The position numbers and the translations under genes are program-made. The notes under the pieces are model-generated. The model was not told the DNA's origin. It did no database searches and saw nothing but the letters and a program-made list of their open reading frames with translations. Shown in pieces: positions 17,023-25,957 of a stretch of 64,000 nucleotides of DNA. The number at the start of each line of letters is the position of its first letter. Position 1 is the first letter of the stretch. This DNA is from Tolypothrix campylonemoides VB511288. GTDB taxonomy: Bacteria; Cyanobacteriota; Cyanobacteriia; Cyanobacteriales; Nostocaceae. The stretch covers positions 1 through 64,000 of the forward strand of contig JXCB02000053.1 in NCBI GenBank assembly GCA_000828075.3. The letters are read 5' to 3'.

Positions 17023-17211
17023 ATGACCCAAGTGATTCTTGGCGAAAATGAAGGAATTGAGTCAGCCCTCCGGAGATTTAAACGAGAAGTTTCCAAGGCA
17101 GGAATTTTTCCAGATTTGAAGAAGCATCGTCACTTTGAAACACCCCTTCAAAAACGCAAGCGTAAAGCAGTTGCCAATCACAAGCAGCGTAAGAGCCGTT
17201 TCCGATATTGA
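17023..17211 (+). CDS. rpsU: 30S ribosomal protein S21
   Basis: S21 is a small basic protein of the 30S platform involved in initiation. The frame is open from 16957, but the ATG at 17023 has AAAGGAGA (17011-17018) at good distance and gives the family start [11 protein letters not shown]. The product is 62 residues, with [20 protein letters not shown] and an Arg/Lys-rich end ([19 protein letters not shown]) as expected. It lies just after the rbp terminator and is followed by its own hairpin. Confidence 0.95.
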   Translation: MTQVILGENEGIESALRRFKREVSKAGIFPDLKKHRHFETPLQKRKRKAVANHKQRKSRFRY

Positions 17212-17259
17212 GGACAAGTATCAGCAAATCAAGCCATGCTGAGTAAACTGATGTCATGA

Positions 17260-17300
17260 TTACCCAGGCAGTACTCATCTATACCCAATTGCCTGGGTAA
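17260..17300 (+). terminator. Hairpin after rpsU
   Basis: An 11-bp perfect inverted repeat, TTACCCAGGCA (17260-17270) and TGCCTGGGTAA (17290-17300), with a 19-nt loop lies 48 bp past the rpsU stop. It lacks a T-run, so factor-independent termination is uncertain. A role in mRNA 3'-end stability is also possible. Confidence 0.55.
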
Positions 17301-17470
17301 CATAACAATGCCTGACGGAACACAACACGGCTACGTAACGAACAGTCATCACGCTTTAAACATCATAAGGATATTTAAAGATCATAAAGATATTTTGAGT
17401 GAGAGTAGATTACAACTTTAAAAAAGATTTGGTTATATAACCAATGTTTTATTAACAGGTATAGTTAACC

Positions 17471-17983
17471 GTGACCCCAGAAACCAAACATATAGTTAGC
17501 GAACTCAGGCATGAGTTTTATTCTTTGTTCGCTGCTGCGATGAATGTGCCGGTGAGAATAACTGGTGCATCCTATAGTAGTAATTCCCCTATCGCGTCTT
17601 GGGTGGATGATAGGCAACGCCTGAACTACGTGAATGTCTACGCTTACACAGCACCTGATGAATTTATCCCATTCCGCCCCTTTATTCTTCGGTTAGCCAT
17701 AAACAAAAGCGCTGGTAGAGTCACGATAGTAAAAAAGGGGCAAGAATGTCGAGGTCTTAATCGTATGTGGGACTTCGAGTTAACCTTATTGCCAGAGGAA
17801 ATCTTAGACTTTCTCCCTTGGATAGTGAGTTTAGTTCAGGCTTATGACAAAAATTCACCTTCATTGCTTGCGCCACCACCCCATCCATTTGAATTGAAAG
17901 TGCCAACGGTTGGGTTATTCAATGAAGCATGGACTCAGAAAGCTTGGCTGCTTGCAGAAGAAGCAACAGCAACGTTCATTTAG
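17471..17983 (+). CDS. Conserved-looking hypothetical protein
   Basis: A 170-residue soluble protein starting with GTG at 17471 (MTPETKHIVSELRHEFYSLF). The central part (about 50-120) alternates hydrophobic and charged residues, suggesting a beta-rich fold (FILRLAINKSAGRVTIV). It ends with a helical segment (EAWTQKAWLLAEEA). No catalytic motif is evident and I do not recognise the family. It is flanked by rpsU and, convergently, by the CHAT gene. Codon usage looks like that of its neighbours. Confidence 0.6.
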   Translation: MTPETKHIVSELRHEFYSLFAAAMNVPVRITGASYSSNSPIASWVDDRQRLNYVNVYAYTAPDEFIPFRPFILRLAINKSAGRVTIVKKGQECRGLNRMWDFELTLLPEEILDFLPWIVSLVQAYDKNSPSLLAPPPHPFELKVPTVGLFNEAWTQKAWLLAEEATATFI

Positions 17984-18021
17984 CATACTGTATCGCTTGC
18001 TTGGCGATTATATGTGTTGGT

Positions 18022-21000
18022 TTAAAAATAAAACTTAGCTGTAATTTTAAATGCTGCCCAGTAGTAAGGATGATTGTAAAGCTTTGTTTCTGCTGGGATA
18101 TCACGACTTCTATTCAATTCCGTGGCTAAATTTTCCTTGATTATGACTCCTGTTTGAGCGAGTTGGTTTCGTAATTGTTCATACCATTGTTTGAATTCGC
18201 CAGCAGTCAATTCCTTAAGCCATTGAGTCGCTTCTGTCAAGGCAGTGGCTGGCGATTTGTTTTGCTGAAGTCGTCGATAAAACTCTATCATCACTAAAGC
18301 ACTAGCTGCCGATTCTGTAGCCCACAATGTACTTAATACATGGCTGACTCGTTGAGTGAGAAAAACGCTGACTAAACCGGCGTATTCGGTAGTGATATTT
18401 TGGTTGCTATTCATCGCTGTTTCGCAACTTGAGAGAGTGATCAAGTTGTAATTCGCAATTGGATGAGTGCAAATTTCTTCTACGGTTAATTTGTCTTCAC
18501 CAGCTAACACAAATTCTGATTTTTGCGGCTGACTAAAGTTGTCAGTTACATACCCTTGAAAATGAAATATATTGTAATTACCAGATAAAGCAATTTCTAA
18601 CTGCCTTTTAGAAACTTGTGTGCCTTGGATACATTCACAACAACTGAACATGAGGCTAATCGCTTCAGATTCAAGTTGAGCAAATTGTCGTGCAGGATCA
18701 TTTGTATTTTCAGGATGTTCCACAAACAGTAATGGTATCTGCACTTGATGGGGAGGTTGAGATTCTAAAGACAAGCCAATTTGGGCGCTAGGCAGATATG
18801 TAAATGTGAAATTATGCGGTTGGAATAACTCTTCATCCGCAGCAGAGGAGAGATTGAAAAGGGCGTGGAGCGGAAATCTGTGTAAGTCACGATGGGGAAT
18901 TATAATCAGATGAGTGATGTCTTCAAGTTCATTAACAATTGTGGAAATATTGAGGATATTTTTTAGATTTAATAACCTCTGTTCCATGTCTGCTTGCCAA
19001 GAATGACTACTTTTGTTGGGTGCGTCATTTGCCTGGAGTTGCCGATATTCCGTGTATTGTTGATTCCAATCTTCTAGCCAATCTTCAAATTCAACTAAGC
19101 GTTGCACCGCTTCGGGTAGAGGCATTTCATCAACAACCGCGACATTCAGAACAGGTGTAAAAATGGGAATAGGTTCTGGAGAGTTGTATTTAATGATGAA
19201 AGTGCGTAAGGTACTGGGGCTGATATGCCAGTAGATAATTGCAGTTGTGGGGTTGAGAAGCTGGTGAATTGATCGATAATTAGGCGAAATAATCTCATCT
19301 GTCCAACCAGAAAGAAGCCAAGTTAAACAAGCATTTTTCCCATGTTCCGCGATTTCTAAAGCTTGCGCTATCTCACCGAACTGCATGGCTATATCAACTG
19401 CTAACTGTTCAAAACCTGCATACTTGAGCGCTAACTCTTTTTTTTCTTCATCAGAAGCAGTGGTTTCACTGAGTAAGTATTGCAATAAATCTGTAGCGTA
19501 TTGATGTAATTCTTGCGCTTGCGAAGTTTCGCTTAAACATACAAGCGTTTTGATCAGGTTTTGCAAAACCTCTAGATGTAATTGAGGAAAAGCTTCTGGT
19601 GTGAGAGTATTGAGCGCTTGATTGTACTCATCTACGGCTTGGTGCCAATAATAGCAAGGTGTGGTGTGTCTCTTTCCTTGCTCGTAATGTGCATTGCCAA
19701 GCGCCAGACGCAATCTGCCCCAACCTTCTGGCTGTGTATCTTGGCGAACATATTTCAACCCTTGCTCGTAGCTTGCCAATTTTCCTTCATAGCCGCGTTG
19801 ACACAGATCTGGATTTGCTGCAGCTATGGTACTGAAAAAAGTCAGAGGCGAGTCGCTAGAAACTGCATTTCCGGCTGCGTAGCCTCGCCCAATCCAAGCT
19901 TCCCAGGTGTCAGGTTTGATTTGCAAAGCGTTGTCATATGAGGCGATCGCTTCTTCAAATCTCTGCAAAGAAAATAGCACTACGGCTCGGTTGTACCAAG
20001 CTAACTCAAATTGGGGGTTAATTTGTATAGCTTTATCATAGGAAGCAATTGCCTCTTGATGATGTCCTAAATTTTCCAATGCGATCGCGCAATTAAACCA
20101 GGCTAAGTAGTAGTCCGGTTTGATTTCTAAAGCTTTGTCCCAGGATGCGATCGCATCATACCAGTGCCCCAAATTCGCCTCTACCACACCGCGATCAATC
20201 CAAAGTTCGTGTGAGGCTGGATTGATTTGAGCTGCTTGTTCGTAAGATGCGATCGCATCTTCATGTCGCCCTATTTTACCCAATGTACTTGCTAAAGCGT
20301 ACCAAGCTTCGTAAAAGTCGCCTTGAATTTCTATTGCTTGCTCTAAGCTTGCTATGGCATCTTCAAATCTTCCTAAATTAGAAAGTTCTACACCTCGACT
20401 GTACCAAGCTAAATCGAAGTCAGGTTGGATTTCTAAGGCTTTCTCAAACGATGCGATCGCATCGTTTGTTCGCCTAGCCTCTGCCAACGCCACACCTCGC
20501 TGATACCAATTATCTTGGTCTTGGGGTTCCAGCATCAATGCTTGATCGTAACTGGCAACTGCTTCCAATGAACGCCCTAACTTTTGCAACGCCATACCCC
20601 GACTAGACCAAGCATCGGGATAATTGAACTTAATTTCTATAGCTGTATCAAAGCAGAAGATGGCATCTTCAAAGCGTCCGATTTCTCCGAGTGCTGCGCC
20701 TCGATTGTACCAACATTTATAAAAGTCAGGTTTGAGCGCAATTGCAGAGTCGTAAGATGCGATCGCCTCTGAAAAATGCCCTAAGTAAAATAGTGTTAAC
20801 CCCCGGTTAAACCAATATTCGTGCGAGTTGGGGTTAATTTCTATCGCTTTGTCGTAAGATGCAATTGCTCCAGATAAATCACCTGTTTTTGCTTGCTTAA
20901 GACCAGTGTAAAACCATGCTTGTGCTTGTTCAAAAGGGCTCTGCTGTCGTTGATTGCTAAGCGCATTCGTCTTAACTGGTGCTTCGCTTTGAATTCCTAG

Positions 21001-21843
21001 CCCAGAAGCCAGCTGCTGAACTAAATTGGTACTCTGGTCTAACCTGACTAACAATTCATCCAACGTTACAGCTACAGGTGGCGATAAATCCGAAGACTCA
21101 GCCGATATAGAAGCTTCAGATGTGACTGCTTGGATTTCTTTTGCTACCCGAGATTCTTCTTCCCGTTGCTCAACCGGACTTTCCACAGGTGATGCTGTGG
21201 TTTGGGCATCTGGTCCATCGTATTCCCATATCAATTCCTCTCGATGATTCGTATACTCTTGCTGTGGAGAGTTTGAAACGGGTGCAGGCATAGTCGTTTC
21301 TGTTTCATGCCTGCGTTTATTGTCTGAATGCTGTTTGCTGTCTTTTGGTGTCAACCCTTCTTGTATTGCGATCAGCGGGGTTGCAGGAGTGATAGTTTCT
21401 GTATCTTGTGCGCCATCATTTTCCCAATACGCTTCGCCCAAGTTTCGCGTCAACAACCGTAATCCAATGTCGTATGATAAATCTCCAATTGTCCCGATAT
21501 CCAATTCGCCTAGCTGTACCATGCGTTCAGCTAATTGAATATTTGGTGCAGGAGATATTAACAATCTCTCGCCAAAATCCAGCAGCCAATCTATCCAGCG
21601 CTCAACAGAAATCCGATGTTCCATTCTTTGGATGTATTTGAGCGCCCACTGTTGCCCTCTTGCCTGATGCACACCTTCTAGCAGCTGAGTAAACAAAAAT
21701 TCCAAATCCGCATTCGTCAGTTCAGGTGGAGATTCCACCTTCTGTTCCCCTGTAGGATACATAGAACGAGTCTGCTTTTTCCTAAAGAGGAATCTGAAAA
21801 ACTTGTTAAGCCACTTTACTAGCCGCTTGAGCATTTCGGACAC
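18022..21843 (-). CDS. Large TPR-CHAT protein with an altered catalytic histidine
   Basis: The protein is 1273 residues. The N-terminal module (about 35-145) reads LTNADLEFLFTQLLEGVHQA, then GERLLISPAPN and MVQLGELDIG. A Ser/Glu-rich linker (about 150-300) follows, then about ten TPR units (308-655, pattern AIASYDKAIEINPN-AWYNRG), a helical region, and a C-terminal CHAT domain (about 1010-1260). CHAT domains are caspase/separase-like proteases. The cysteine is present as C1140 in TLSSCETA. The loop normally holding catalytic His (GHG/GHV) reads HFQGYVTD, with Tyr at 1098. The neighbouring gene at 22090 encodes a free copy of the N-terminal module. No signal peptide is visible, so it is probably cytoplasmic. 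Confidence 0.88.
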   Translation of the reverse strand: MSEMLKRLVKWLNKFFRFLFRKKQTRSMYPTGEQKVESPPELTNADLEFLFTQLLEGVHQARGQQWALKYIQRMEHRISVERWIDWLLDFGERLLISPAPNIQLAERMVQLGELDIGTIGDLSYDIGLRLLTRNLGEAYWENDGAQDTETITPATPLIAIQEGLTPKDSKQHSDNKRRHETETTMPAPVSNSPQQEYTNHREELIWEYDGPDAQTTASPVESPVEQREEESRVAKEIQAVTSEASISAESSDLSPPVAVTLDELLVRLDQSTNLVQQLASGLGIQSEAPVKTNALSNQRQQSPFEQAQAWFYTGLKQAKTGDLSGAIASYDKAIEINPNSHEYWFNRGLTLFYLGHFSEAIASYDSAIALKPDFYKCWYNRGAALGEIGRFEDAIFCFDTAIEIKFNYPDAWSSRGMALQKLGRSLEAVASYDQALMLEPQDQDNWYQRGVALAEARRTNDAIASFEKALEIQPDFDLAWYSRGVELSNLGRFEDAIASLEQAIEIQGDFYEAWYALASTLGKIGRHEDAIASYEQAAQINPASHELWIDRGVVEANLGHWYDAIASWDKALEIKPDYYLAWFNCAIALENLGHHQEAIASYDKAIQINPQFELAWYNRAVVLFSLQRFEEAIASYDNALQIKPDTWEAWIGRGYAAGNAVSSDSPLTFFSTIAAANPDLCQRGYEGKLASYEQGLKYVRQDTQPEGWGRLRLALGNAHYEQGKRHTTPCYYWHQAVDEYNQALNTLTPEAFPQLHLEVLQNLIKTLVCLSETSQAQELHQYATDLLQYLLSETTASDEEKKELALKYAGFEQLAVDIAMQFGEIAQALEIAEHGKNACLTWLLSGWTDEIISPNYRSIHQLLNPTTAIIYWHISPSTLRTFIIKYNSPEPIPIFTPVLNVAVVDEMPLPEAVQRLVEFEDWLEDWNQQYTEYRQLQANDAPNKSSHSWQADMEQRLLNLKNILNISTIVNELEDITHLIIIPHRDLHRFPLHALFNLSSAADEELFQPHNFTFTYLPSAQIGLSLESQPPHQVQIPLLFVEHPENTNDPARQFAQLESEAISLMFSCCECIQGTQVSKRQLEIALSGNYNIFHFQGYVTDNFSQPQKSEFVLAGEDKLTVEEICTHPIANYNLITLSSCETAMNSNQNITTEYAGLVSVFLTQRVSHVLSTLWATESAASALVMIEFYRRLQQNKSPATALTEATQWLKELTAGEFKQWYEQLRNQLAQTGVIIKENLATELNRSRDIPAETKLYNHPYYWAAFKITAKFYF

Positions 21844-22089
21844 TATTGGAGGTTGTTCATCATAAGATTTTAGCGATCACAGTGTTAAAAAAGTTATGAC
21901 TTATCCAAAAACCTCACACAAGCACATGGGCAATTAATCGTATGTTTGGAAAACTAACTGCGTATTAACAGCCCTATGAAACAAGGTTTTTTGTCATTCA
22001 CAACAGTTTCACATGAGAAAATCAACCAAGCCCTGTCTAATAATAGTGTGTTTTAAGATACACTATAGCAGGAAAAATTAGGTATTAAA

Positions 22090-22785
22090 TTATGGTTCTG
22101 CTTGATTGGTACTCGATTCATTAGCAGCATGGAATTGATTCAGCAAAGCCTGGATAATGACTTCTGGATCTTTAGTCTCAATTCCTATTTGCTCAGAAAT
22201 CTGGTTGCGTAAGTTCTCATCTTCCTGCAACAGCACAAACAACTGATCTAACGTGATGGTTTGGTATTCTCCTTCTGGAAGGTTTTCTACTTCCATCACT
22301 TCGGCTTGCTCGTCGGGAGTTTCTGCGGTTGCAGAGATTTGCTTTCCTGTATCTGGTCCGTCATACTCCCATATTGGCCCACCGCCTAGGCGCGTTAACA
22401 ACTGCATCCCAATATCATAAGCAACGTCTCCAACTTCTCCAACCTCCAATTCACCTAGTTGTACCATTCGGGAGGCTAGTTCATTATTGGGCGTAGGTGC
22501 TGCTAGCAATCTTTCGCCAAAACGCTGCAACCACTCCACCCAACGTTGAGTTGAAACACGATGTTCAATATTATCCAGCCATTTTTGCGCCCATGCTTGC
22601 CCTCGTGCCTGATGCACGCCTTCTAAAAGTTCTGTAAACAGAAATTCCAGATCCGTATCCGTAAGGGGTGGAGGCGGTTCTTTTTGAACATTTGCCCCTG
22701 ATTTGGCTAGAGTTTGGTTTTTGCCAAACAAGCGTTGAAAAAACTGTTTGAGCCATTGAATTAACCGCTTGAGCATCTCCCGCAC
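22090..22785 (-). CDS. Stand-alone paralogue of the CHAT protein's N-terminal domain
   Basis: A 231-residue protein sharing the first ~150 residues with the CHAT protein downstream: LKRLIQWLKQFF, LTDTDLEFLFTELLEGVHQA, RWVEWLQRFGERLL, ASRMVQLGELEVG, YDIGMQLLTRLGG and WEYDGPD. The C-terminal part is acidic (EVMEVENLPEGEY) and ends with a helical segment (LDQLFVLLQEDENLRNQISEQ) that echoes the CHAT protein's LDELLVRLDQSTNLVQQLASG. It is upstream on the same strand, about 245 bp from the CHAT start. It looks like a partner or adaptor that could pair with the same ligand; this is inference. Confidence 0.75.
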   Translation of the reverse strand: MREMLKRLIQWLKQFFQRLFGKNQTLAKSGANVQKEPPPPLTDTDLEFLFTELLEGVHQARGQAWAQKWLDNIEHRVSTQRWVEWLQRFGERLLAAPTPNNELASRMVQLGELEVGEVGDVAYDIGMQLLTRLGGGPIWEYDGPDTGKQISATAETPDEQAEVMEVENLPEGEYQTITLDQLFVLLQEDENLRNQISEQIGIETKDPEVIIQALLNQFHAANESSTNQAEP

Positions 22786-23086
22786 CCGTAAGTGTTGGTG
22801 TTTACCATAAGATTGTAGCGGTGTCTTACGCGTCTGGGCACTGCACCATTACCCTACTCAATTAAATAAGATGTACACATGGGAACTTTTCCGTCAATAG
22901 TAAGACATAAATATTTGCATAAAGAGAAAAATATCTTTAAACCATACATTGTTTTTTATGGTAAATTTGTACTACAAGAATAGAATTATCAATGTCTAAA
23001 GTGACTGTGTGTGTTTAAAATGGTTTCATCCCAAATTGCTTGGGTGCTAGTTATTAACCCTCAGAGGGATTGACATTTCCAAATCC

Positions 23087-25618
23087 ATGTCTTATGAACC
23101 CCTGCACCACAAGTATCGCCCAAAGAATTTTGCTGAACTAGTGGGGCAAGAGGCGATCGCTACCACCCTCACCAATGCTATCCGTGCTACCAAAATTGCC
23201 CCTGCATACCTGTTCACTGGTCCTAGAGGTACGGGCAAAACTTCCAGCGCTCGTATTTTGGCAAAATCGCTTAATTGTGTTAATCATGACAAACCTACGC
23301 CTGAACCGTGCGGCATATGTGATGTTTGCCAGGGAATTAGCAAAGGTTATTCTTTAGATGTTATTGAAATTGACGCTGCAAGTAACACTGGTGTCGATAA
23401 TATCCGCGAGATTATAGAAAGAGCGCAATATGCCCCGATTCAGTGTAGGTATAAGGTTTATGTTATTGATGAATGTTTAACTGGGGATTCTCAAGTTTTA
23501 ACCCGTGAAGGTCTTGTCAGAATTGACGATCCCAAGATTAAAGGTAAACAGGTTCTCAGTTATAACGACTCTACAGGACAGTGGGAATTCAAGAAAGTCG
23601 TCAGGTGGTTAGACCAAGGAGAACGTGAAACGCTGGTTATAAAAACAACTAACCGTGAAATAAGATGTACGGGCAATCATTTGATCAGGATAGACCGGGG
23701 ATGGATAGCAGCAAGAAACGTAAAAGAAGGAATGAGGATACTATCCCCTGTGAATGTGGATGCGGTACCCTCATTTACAAATTTGGAAACGGTCGAGTCT
23801 GTTTACCTCGCTGGAATGGAGAAAGTCTATGACATTGAGGTAGCAGATAACCACAACTTTGTTGCTAACGGGCTGCTTGTCCATAACTGCCATATGCTCA
23901 GTACAGCAGCGTTTAATGCGCTACTGAAGACACTCGAAGAACCACCTAAAAACGTTGTCTTTGTACTGGCGACGACTGACCCGCAACGAGTCTTACCTAC
24001 TATTATTTCCCGGTGTCAACGCTTCGACTTTCGCCGAATAGATTTAGAAGCCATGGCGAAGCATTTAAGTTATATAGCTTACAAAGAAAATATTAATATT
24101 ACTCCGGAATCGATCGCGCTAATAGCGCAAATTGCTCAAGGCGGATTACGCGATGCAGAAAGTCTCCTTGACCAGTTAAGTTTATTGCCAGGTGAAGTCA
24201 CACCAGATAAAGTTTGGGATTTGGTTGGTTCAGTCAGCGAACGCGATTTGCTTTTTTTGTTGAATGCGATCGCCTCTGACAACCCCGAAGCTGTTCTAGA
24301 CTGCACTCGAAAAATTCTGGATTCCGGTCGCGAACCTTTGATTATTCTTCAGAATTTCGCTGGATTTTACCGAGATTTACTCATCGCTAAAACTGCGTCT
24401 CGTCGCAACGATTTGGTTGCTTGTACTCCTCAAACTTGGGAAGCGCTGATAGATTTTGCCCAAGAGTTTGACATAAGTACAATTTTGGCAGCACAACAAC
24501 ACTTGCGAACCGCTGAAGTGCAACTGAAAAACAGCACACAACCCCGTTTGTGGTTAGAAGTTACATTGCTGGGATTGTTACCCTCAGCGAATATCCCTGT
24601 TCAGCAAAACGGTAGAGGCGCAGTTTTCACACCTAAAGTTTCGCCACCTCCAGCTTCACCACCTCTGGGAAAAAGTGAACAAACACCAGTCACAAACCGC
24701 AAAACGCCTTCAGTATTAGAACCAGAAAACAACCAGAAAACAACTGAACTTGTTTCAAAACCTGTAGAAGTAGAAGAACCCAAAAACCACCAAATAAATA
24801 ACTCACCACAAACTCCCACTGTTCCTCCTCCCTCCGAACCCTCACTCCCTCACTCCCTCACTCCCTCATCTCCCCCTCCTCCCTCCGAACCCTCACTCCC
24901 TCACTCCCTCACTCCCTCCGAACCCTCCGAACCCTCACTCCCTCACTCCCTCACTCCCTCATCTCCCCCTCCTCCCTCACAGCCTCCGCCTAAAGTAGAA
25001 AGTGAGGTAACACAATTTGACTTAACTCAAGTTTGGCAGCAAGTGCTTGCGAATTTCGAGCCGATTTCCACGCGAGAACTACTGCGCCAAATGTGTCATC
25101 TTATAGAATTTGATGGTGCTGTAGCCCGTGTTGCGATTAAACAAGCTTGGTATAAAAAAGTCCAATCTGACCAACCTAAAATCGCCGCAGCGTTTAAGGA
25201 AACTTTCAGGTGTGACATCAAGATAAACCTGGAATTTGCAGCCGCATCAACTTCTACCCCTGCGAAAACTTCTCCTACTCAAAACAAGCCTGTCACTCCT
25301 GCGAGTTACGAACCTCCTCGTGCGCCTTCTCCCGGAGTTCCTAAATCAACCCAAACACCTCCGACAACAACTTCAAATGTGACAAATAATGGTAGGGTAC
25401 CTACTTCAGACACTAGCGATCGCAGTGCTACACCTTCCCCACCTCAACCTCAAGCTCCCACAGAACATTGGGAAGTTGATGAAGTCACAGCCGCAGTTCA
25501 ACGTTTGGCACAATTCTTTGATGGAGAAATCATCCGATTTACAGATGACACAGAACGACAAAATTTAACAAATATGTGTGAGTGGGAAGATGATTCAGAT
25601 ATTGAAGATGAATTTTAA
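23087..25618 (+). CDS. dnaX: DNA polymerase III gamma/tau subunit with an intein
   Basis: The clamp-loader ATPase of the replicative polymerase. The 843-residue precursor contains a 138-residue intein (residues 130-267); the mature protein would be about 705 residues. Walker A is GPRGTGKTSSAR, zinc-site cysteines occur in PCGICDVC, and Walker B is VYVIDE followed, after the intein, by CHMLS. Then come TLEEPPKNVVFVLATT and the SRCQRF sensor region. The C-terminal third is a Pro/Ser/Thr-rich linker with a tandem repeat (about 581-631), then a tau-like domain (TQVWQQVLANFEPISTRELL) and an acidic end. Splicing is needed to rebuild the ATPase site. Confidence 0.95.
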   Translation: MSYEPLHHKYRPKNFAELVGQEAIATTLTNAIRATKIAPAYLFTGPRGTGKTSSARILAKSLNCVNHDKPTPEPCGICDVCQGISKGYSLDVIEIDAASNTGVDNIREIIERAQYAPIQCRYKVYVIDECLTGDSQVLTREGLVRIDDPKIKGKQVLSYNDSTGQWEFKKVVRWLDQGERETLVIKTTNREIRCTGNHLIRIDRGWIAARNVKEGMRILSPVNVDAVPSFTNLETVESVYLAGMEKVYDIEVADNHNFVANGLLVHNCHMLSTAAFNALLKTLEEPPKNVVFVLATTDPQRVLPTIISRCQRFDFRRIDLEAMAKHLSYIAYKENINITPESIALIAQIAQGGLRDAESLLDQLSLLPGEVTPDKVWDLVGSVSERDLLFLLNAIASDNPEAVLDCTRKILDSGREPLIILQNFAGFYRDLLIAKTASRRNDLVACTPQTWEALIDFAQEFDISTILAAQQHLRTAEVQLKNSTQPRLWLEVTLLGLLPSANIPVQQNGRGAVFTPKVSPPPASPPLGKSEQTPVTNRKTPSVLEPENNQKTTELVSKPVEVEEPKNHQINNSPQTPTVPPPSEPSLPHSLTPSSPPPPSEPSLPHSLTPSEPSEPSLPHSLTPSSPPPPSQPPPKVESEVTQFDLTQVWQQVLANFEPISTRELLRQMCHLIEFDGAVARVAIKQAWYKKVQSDQPKIAAAFKETFRCDIKINLEFAAASTSTPAKTSPTQNKPVTPASYEPPRAPSPGVPKSTQTPPTTTSNVTNNGRVPTSDTSDRSATPSPPQPQAPTEHWEVDEVTAAVQRLAQFFDGEIIRFTDDTERQNLTNMCEWEDDSDIEDEF
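23474..23887 (+). other. DnaX mini-intein (138 aa, no homing endonuclease)
   Basis: The insert begins with Cys in CLTGDSQVLTREG (block A) and ends with LLVHN (block G), followed by Cys+1 of the C-extein (CHMLS). Block B shows the T-x-x-H pattern as CTGNHLI, and block F reads VYDIEVADNHNFVANG. These are the complete set of splicing residues: Cys1, the block B Thr and His, the penultimate His, the terminal Asn and Cys+1. There is no room for a LAGLIDADG endonuclease between blocks B and F. It interrupts the DE-C(H) part of Walker B. Confidence 0.93.
24829..24978 (+). repeat. In-frame CCCTCACTCCCT tandem repeat in dnaX
   Basis: About 150 bp made of repeated CCCTCACTCCCTCACTCCCT and TCCGAACCCTCACTCCCTCA units encode PSEPSLPHSLTPS repeats in the linker of tau. 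The length is a multiple of the reading frame. The same simple-repeat style is common in spacers of these genomes, so this looks like repeat expansion tolerated in a disordered linker. Confidence 0.8.
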
Positions 25619-25713
25619 CGGGGACTAGGGACTAGGGATTGGGGACTGGGGATTGGGGATTGGGGATTGGGGACTGGGGATTGGGGATTGGGGACTGGGG
25701 ACTGGGGACTGGG
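25619..25713. repeat. Heptamer array (GGGGATT / GGGGACT)n
   Basis: About thirteen tandem 7-bp units directly follow the dnaX stop codon. Opposite-strand units (CCCTAAT)n occur at 25833-25878, so the intervening 120 bp can form the loop of a large imperfect stem. Confidence 0.85.
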
Positions 25714-25757
25714 AAAGATGTTCTTACTTTCTTTTCAGCGGGGTTTGAATCCGCGTC
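25711..25757 (+). repeat. 47-bp core element, copy 1
   Basis: GGGAAAGATGTTCTTACTTT, CTTTTCAGCGGGGTTTGAAT and CCGCGTC match, in inverted orientation and almost perfectly, the segment 28951-28999. Both copies sit next to GGGGATT heptamers. The small GGGGTTTGAATCC part looks like a tRNA T-arm, but no tRNA surrounds it. Confidence 0.75.
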
Positions 25758-25832
25758 TATAATCCTCCCAATACCCAATCCCGTTCGGCTGACGCTCACG
25801 GACGTTCGGCGAAGCTCAGTCGAGCCGCAGAA

Positions 25833-25878
25833 GCCTAATCCCTAATCCCTAATCCCTAATCCCTAATCCCCAATATCC
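25833..25878. repeat. Heptamer array (CCCTAAT)n
   Basis: Five to six CCTAATC units, reverse complements of the 25619-25713 array, close the dnaX-mgdA spacer. They lie about 80 bp before the convergent glycosyltransferase stop. Confidence 0.8.
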
Positions 25879-25957
25879 AATCAAAAATAAAAGAGAGAAG
25901 ATAGAAAATCTCCTCTCTTCATTCTTCTCTCTTGATTTTTTATTCTTTACTGATTTT

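Noticed and set aside
18022-22785. Craspase-type (gRAMP-linked) TPR-CHAT system
   Set aside because: No Cas7-like fusion protein or CRISPR array lies nearby, and the protein has an unrelated N-terminal module.
25619-25713. Possible CRISPR array
   Set aside because: Units are 7 bp and directly adjacent, with no unique spacers; this is a heptamer microsatellite. The same applies to the arrays at 51048 and 51449.
25735-25757. tRNA T-arm-like sequence GGGGTTTGAATCC (also inverted at 28955)
   Set aside because: No acceptor, D or anticodon arms can be formed around it, and both copies belong to the same repeat core.
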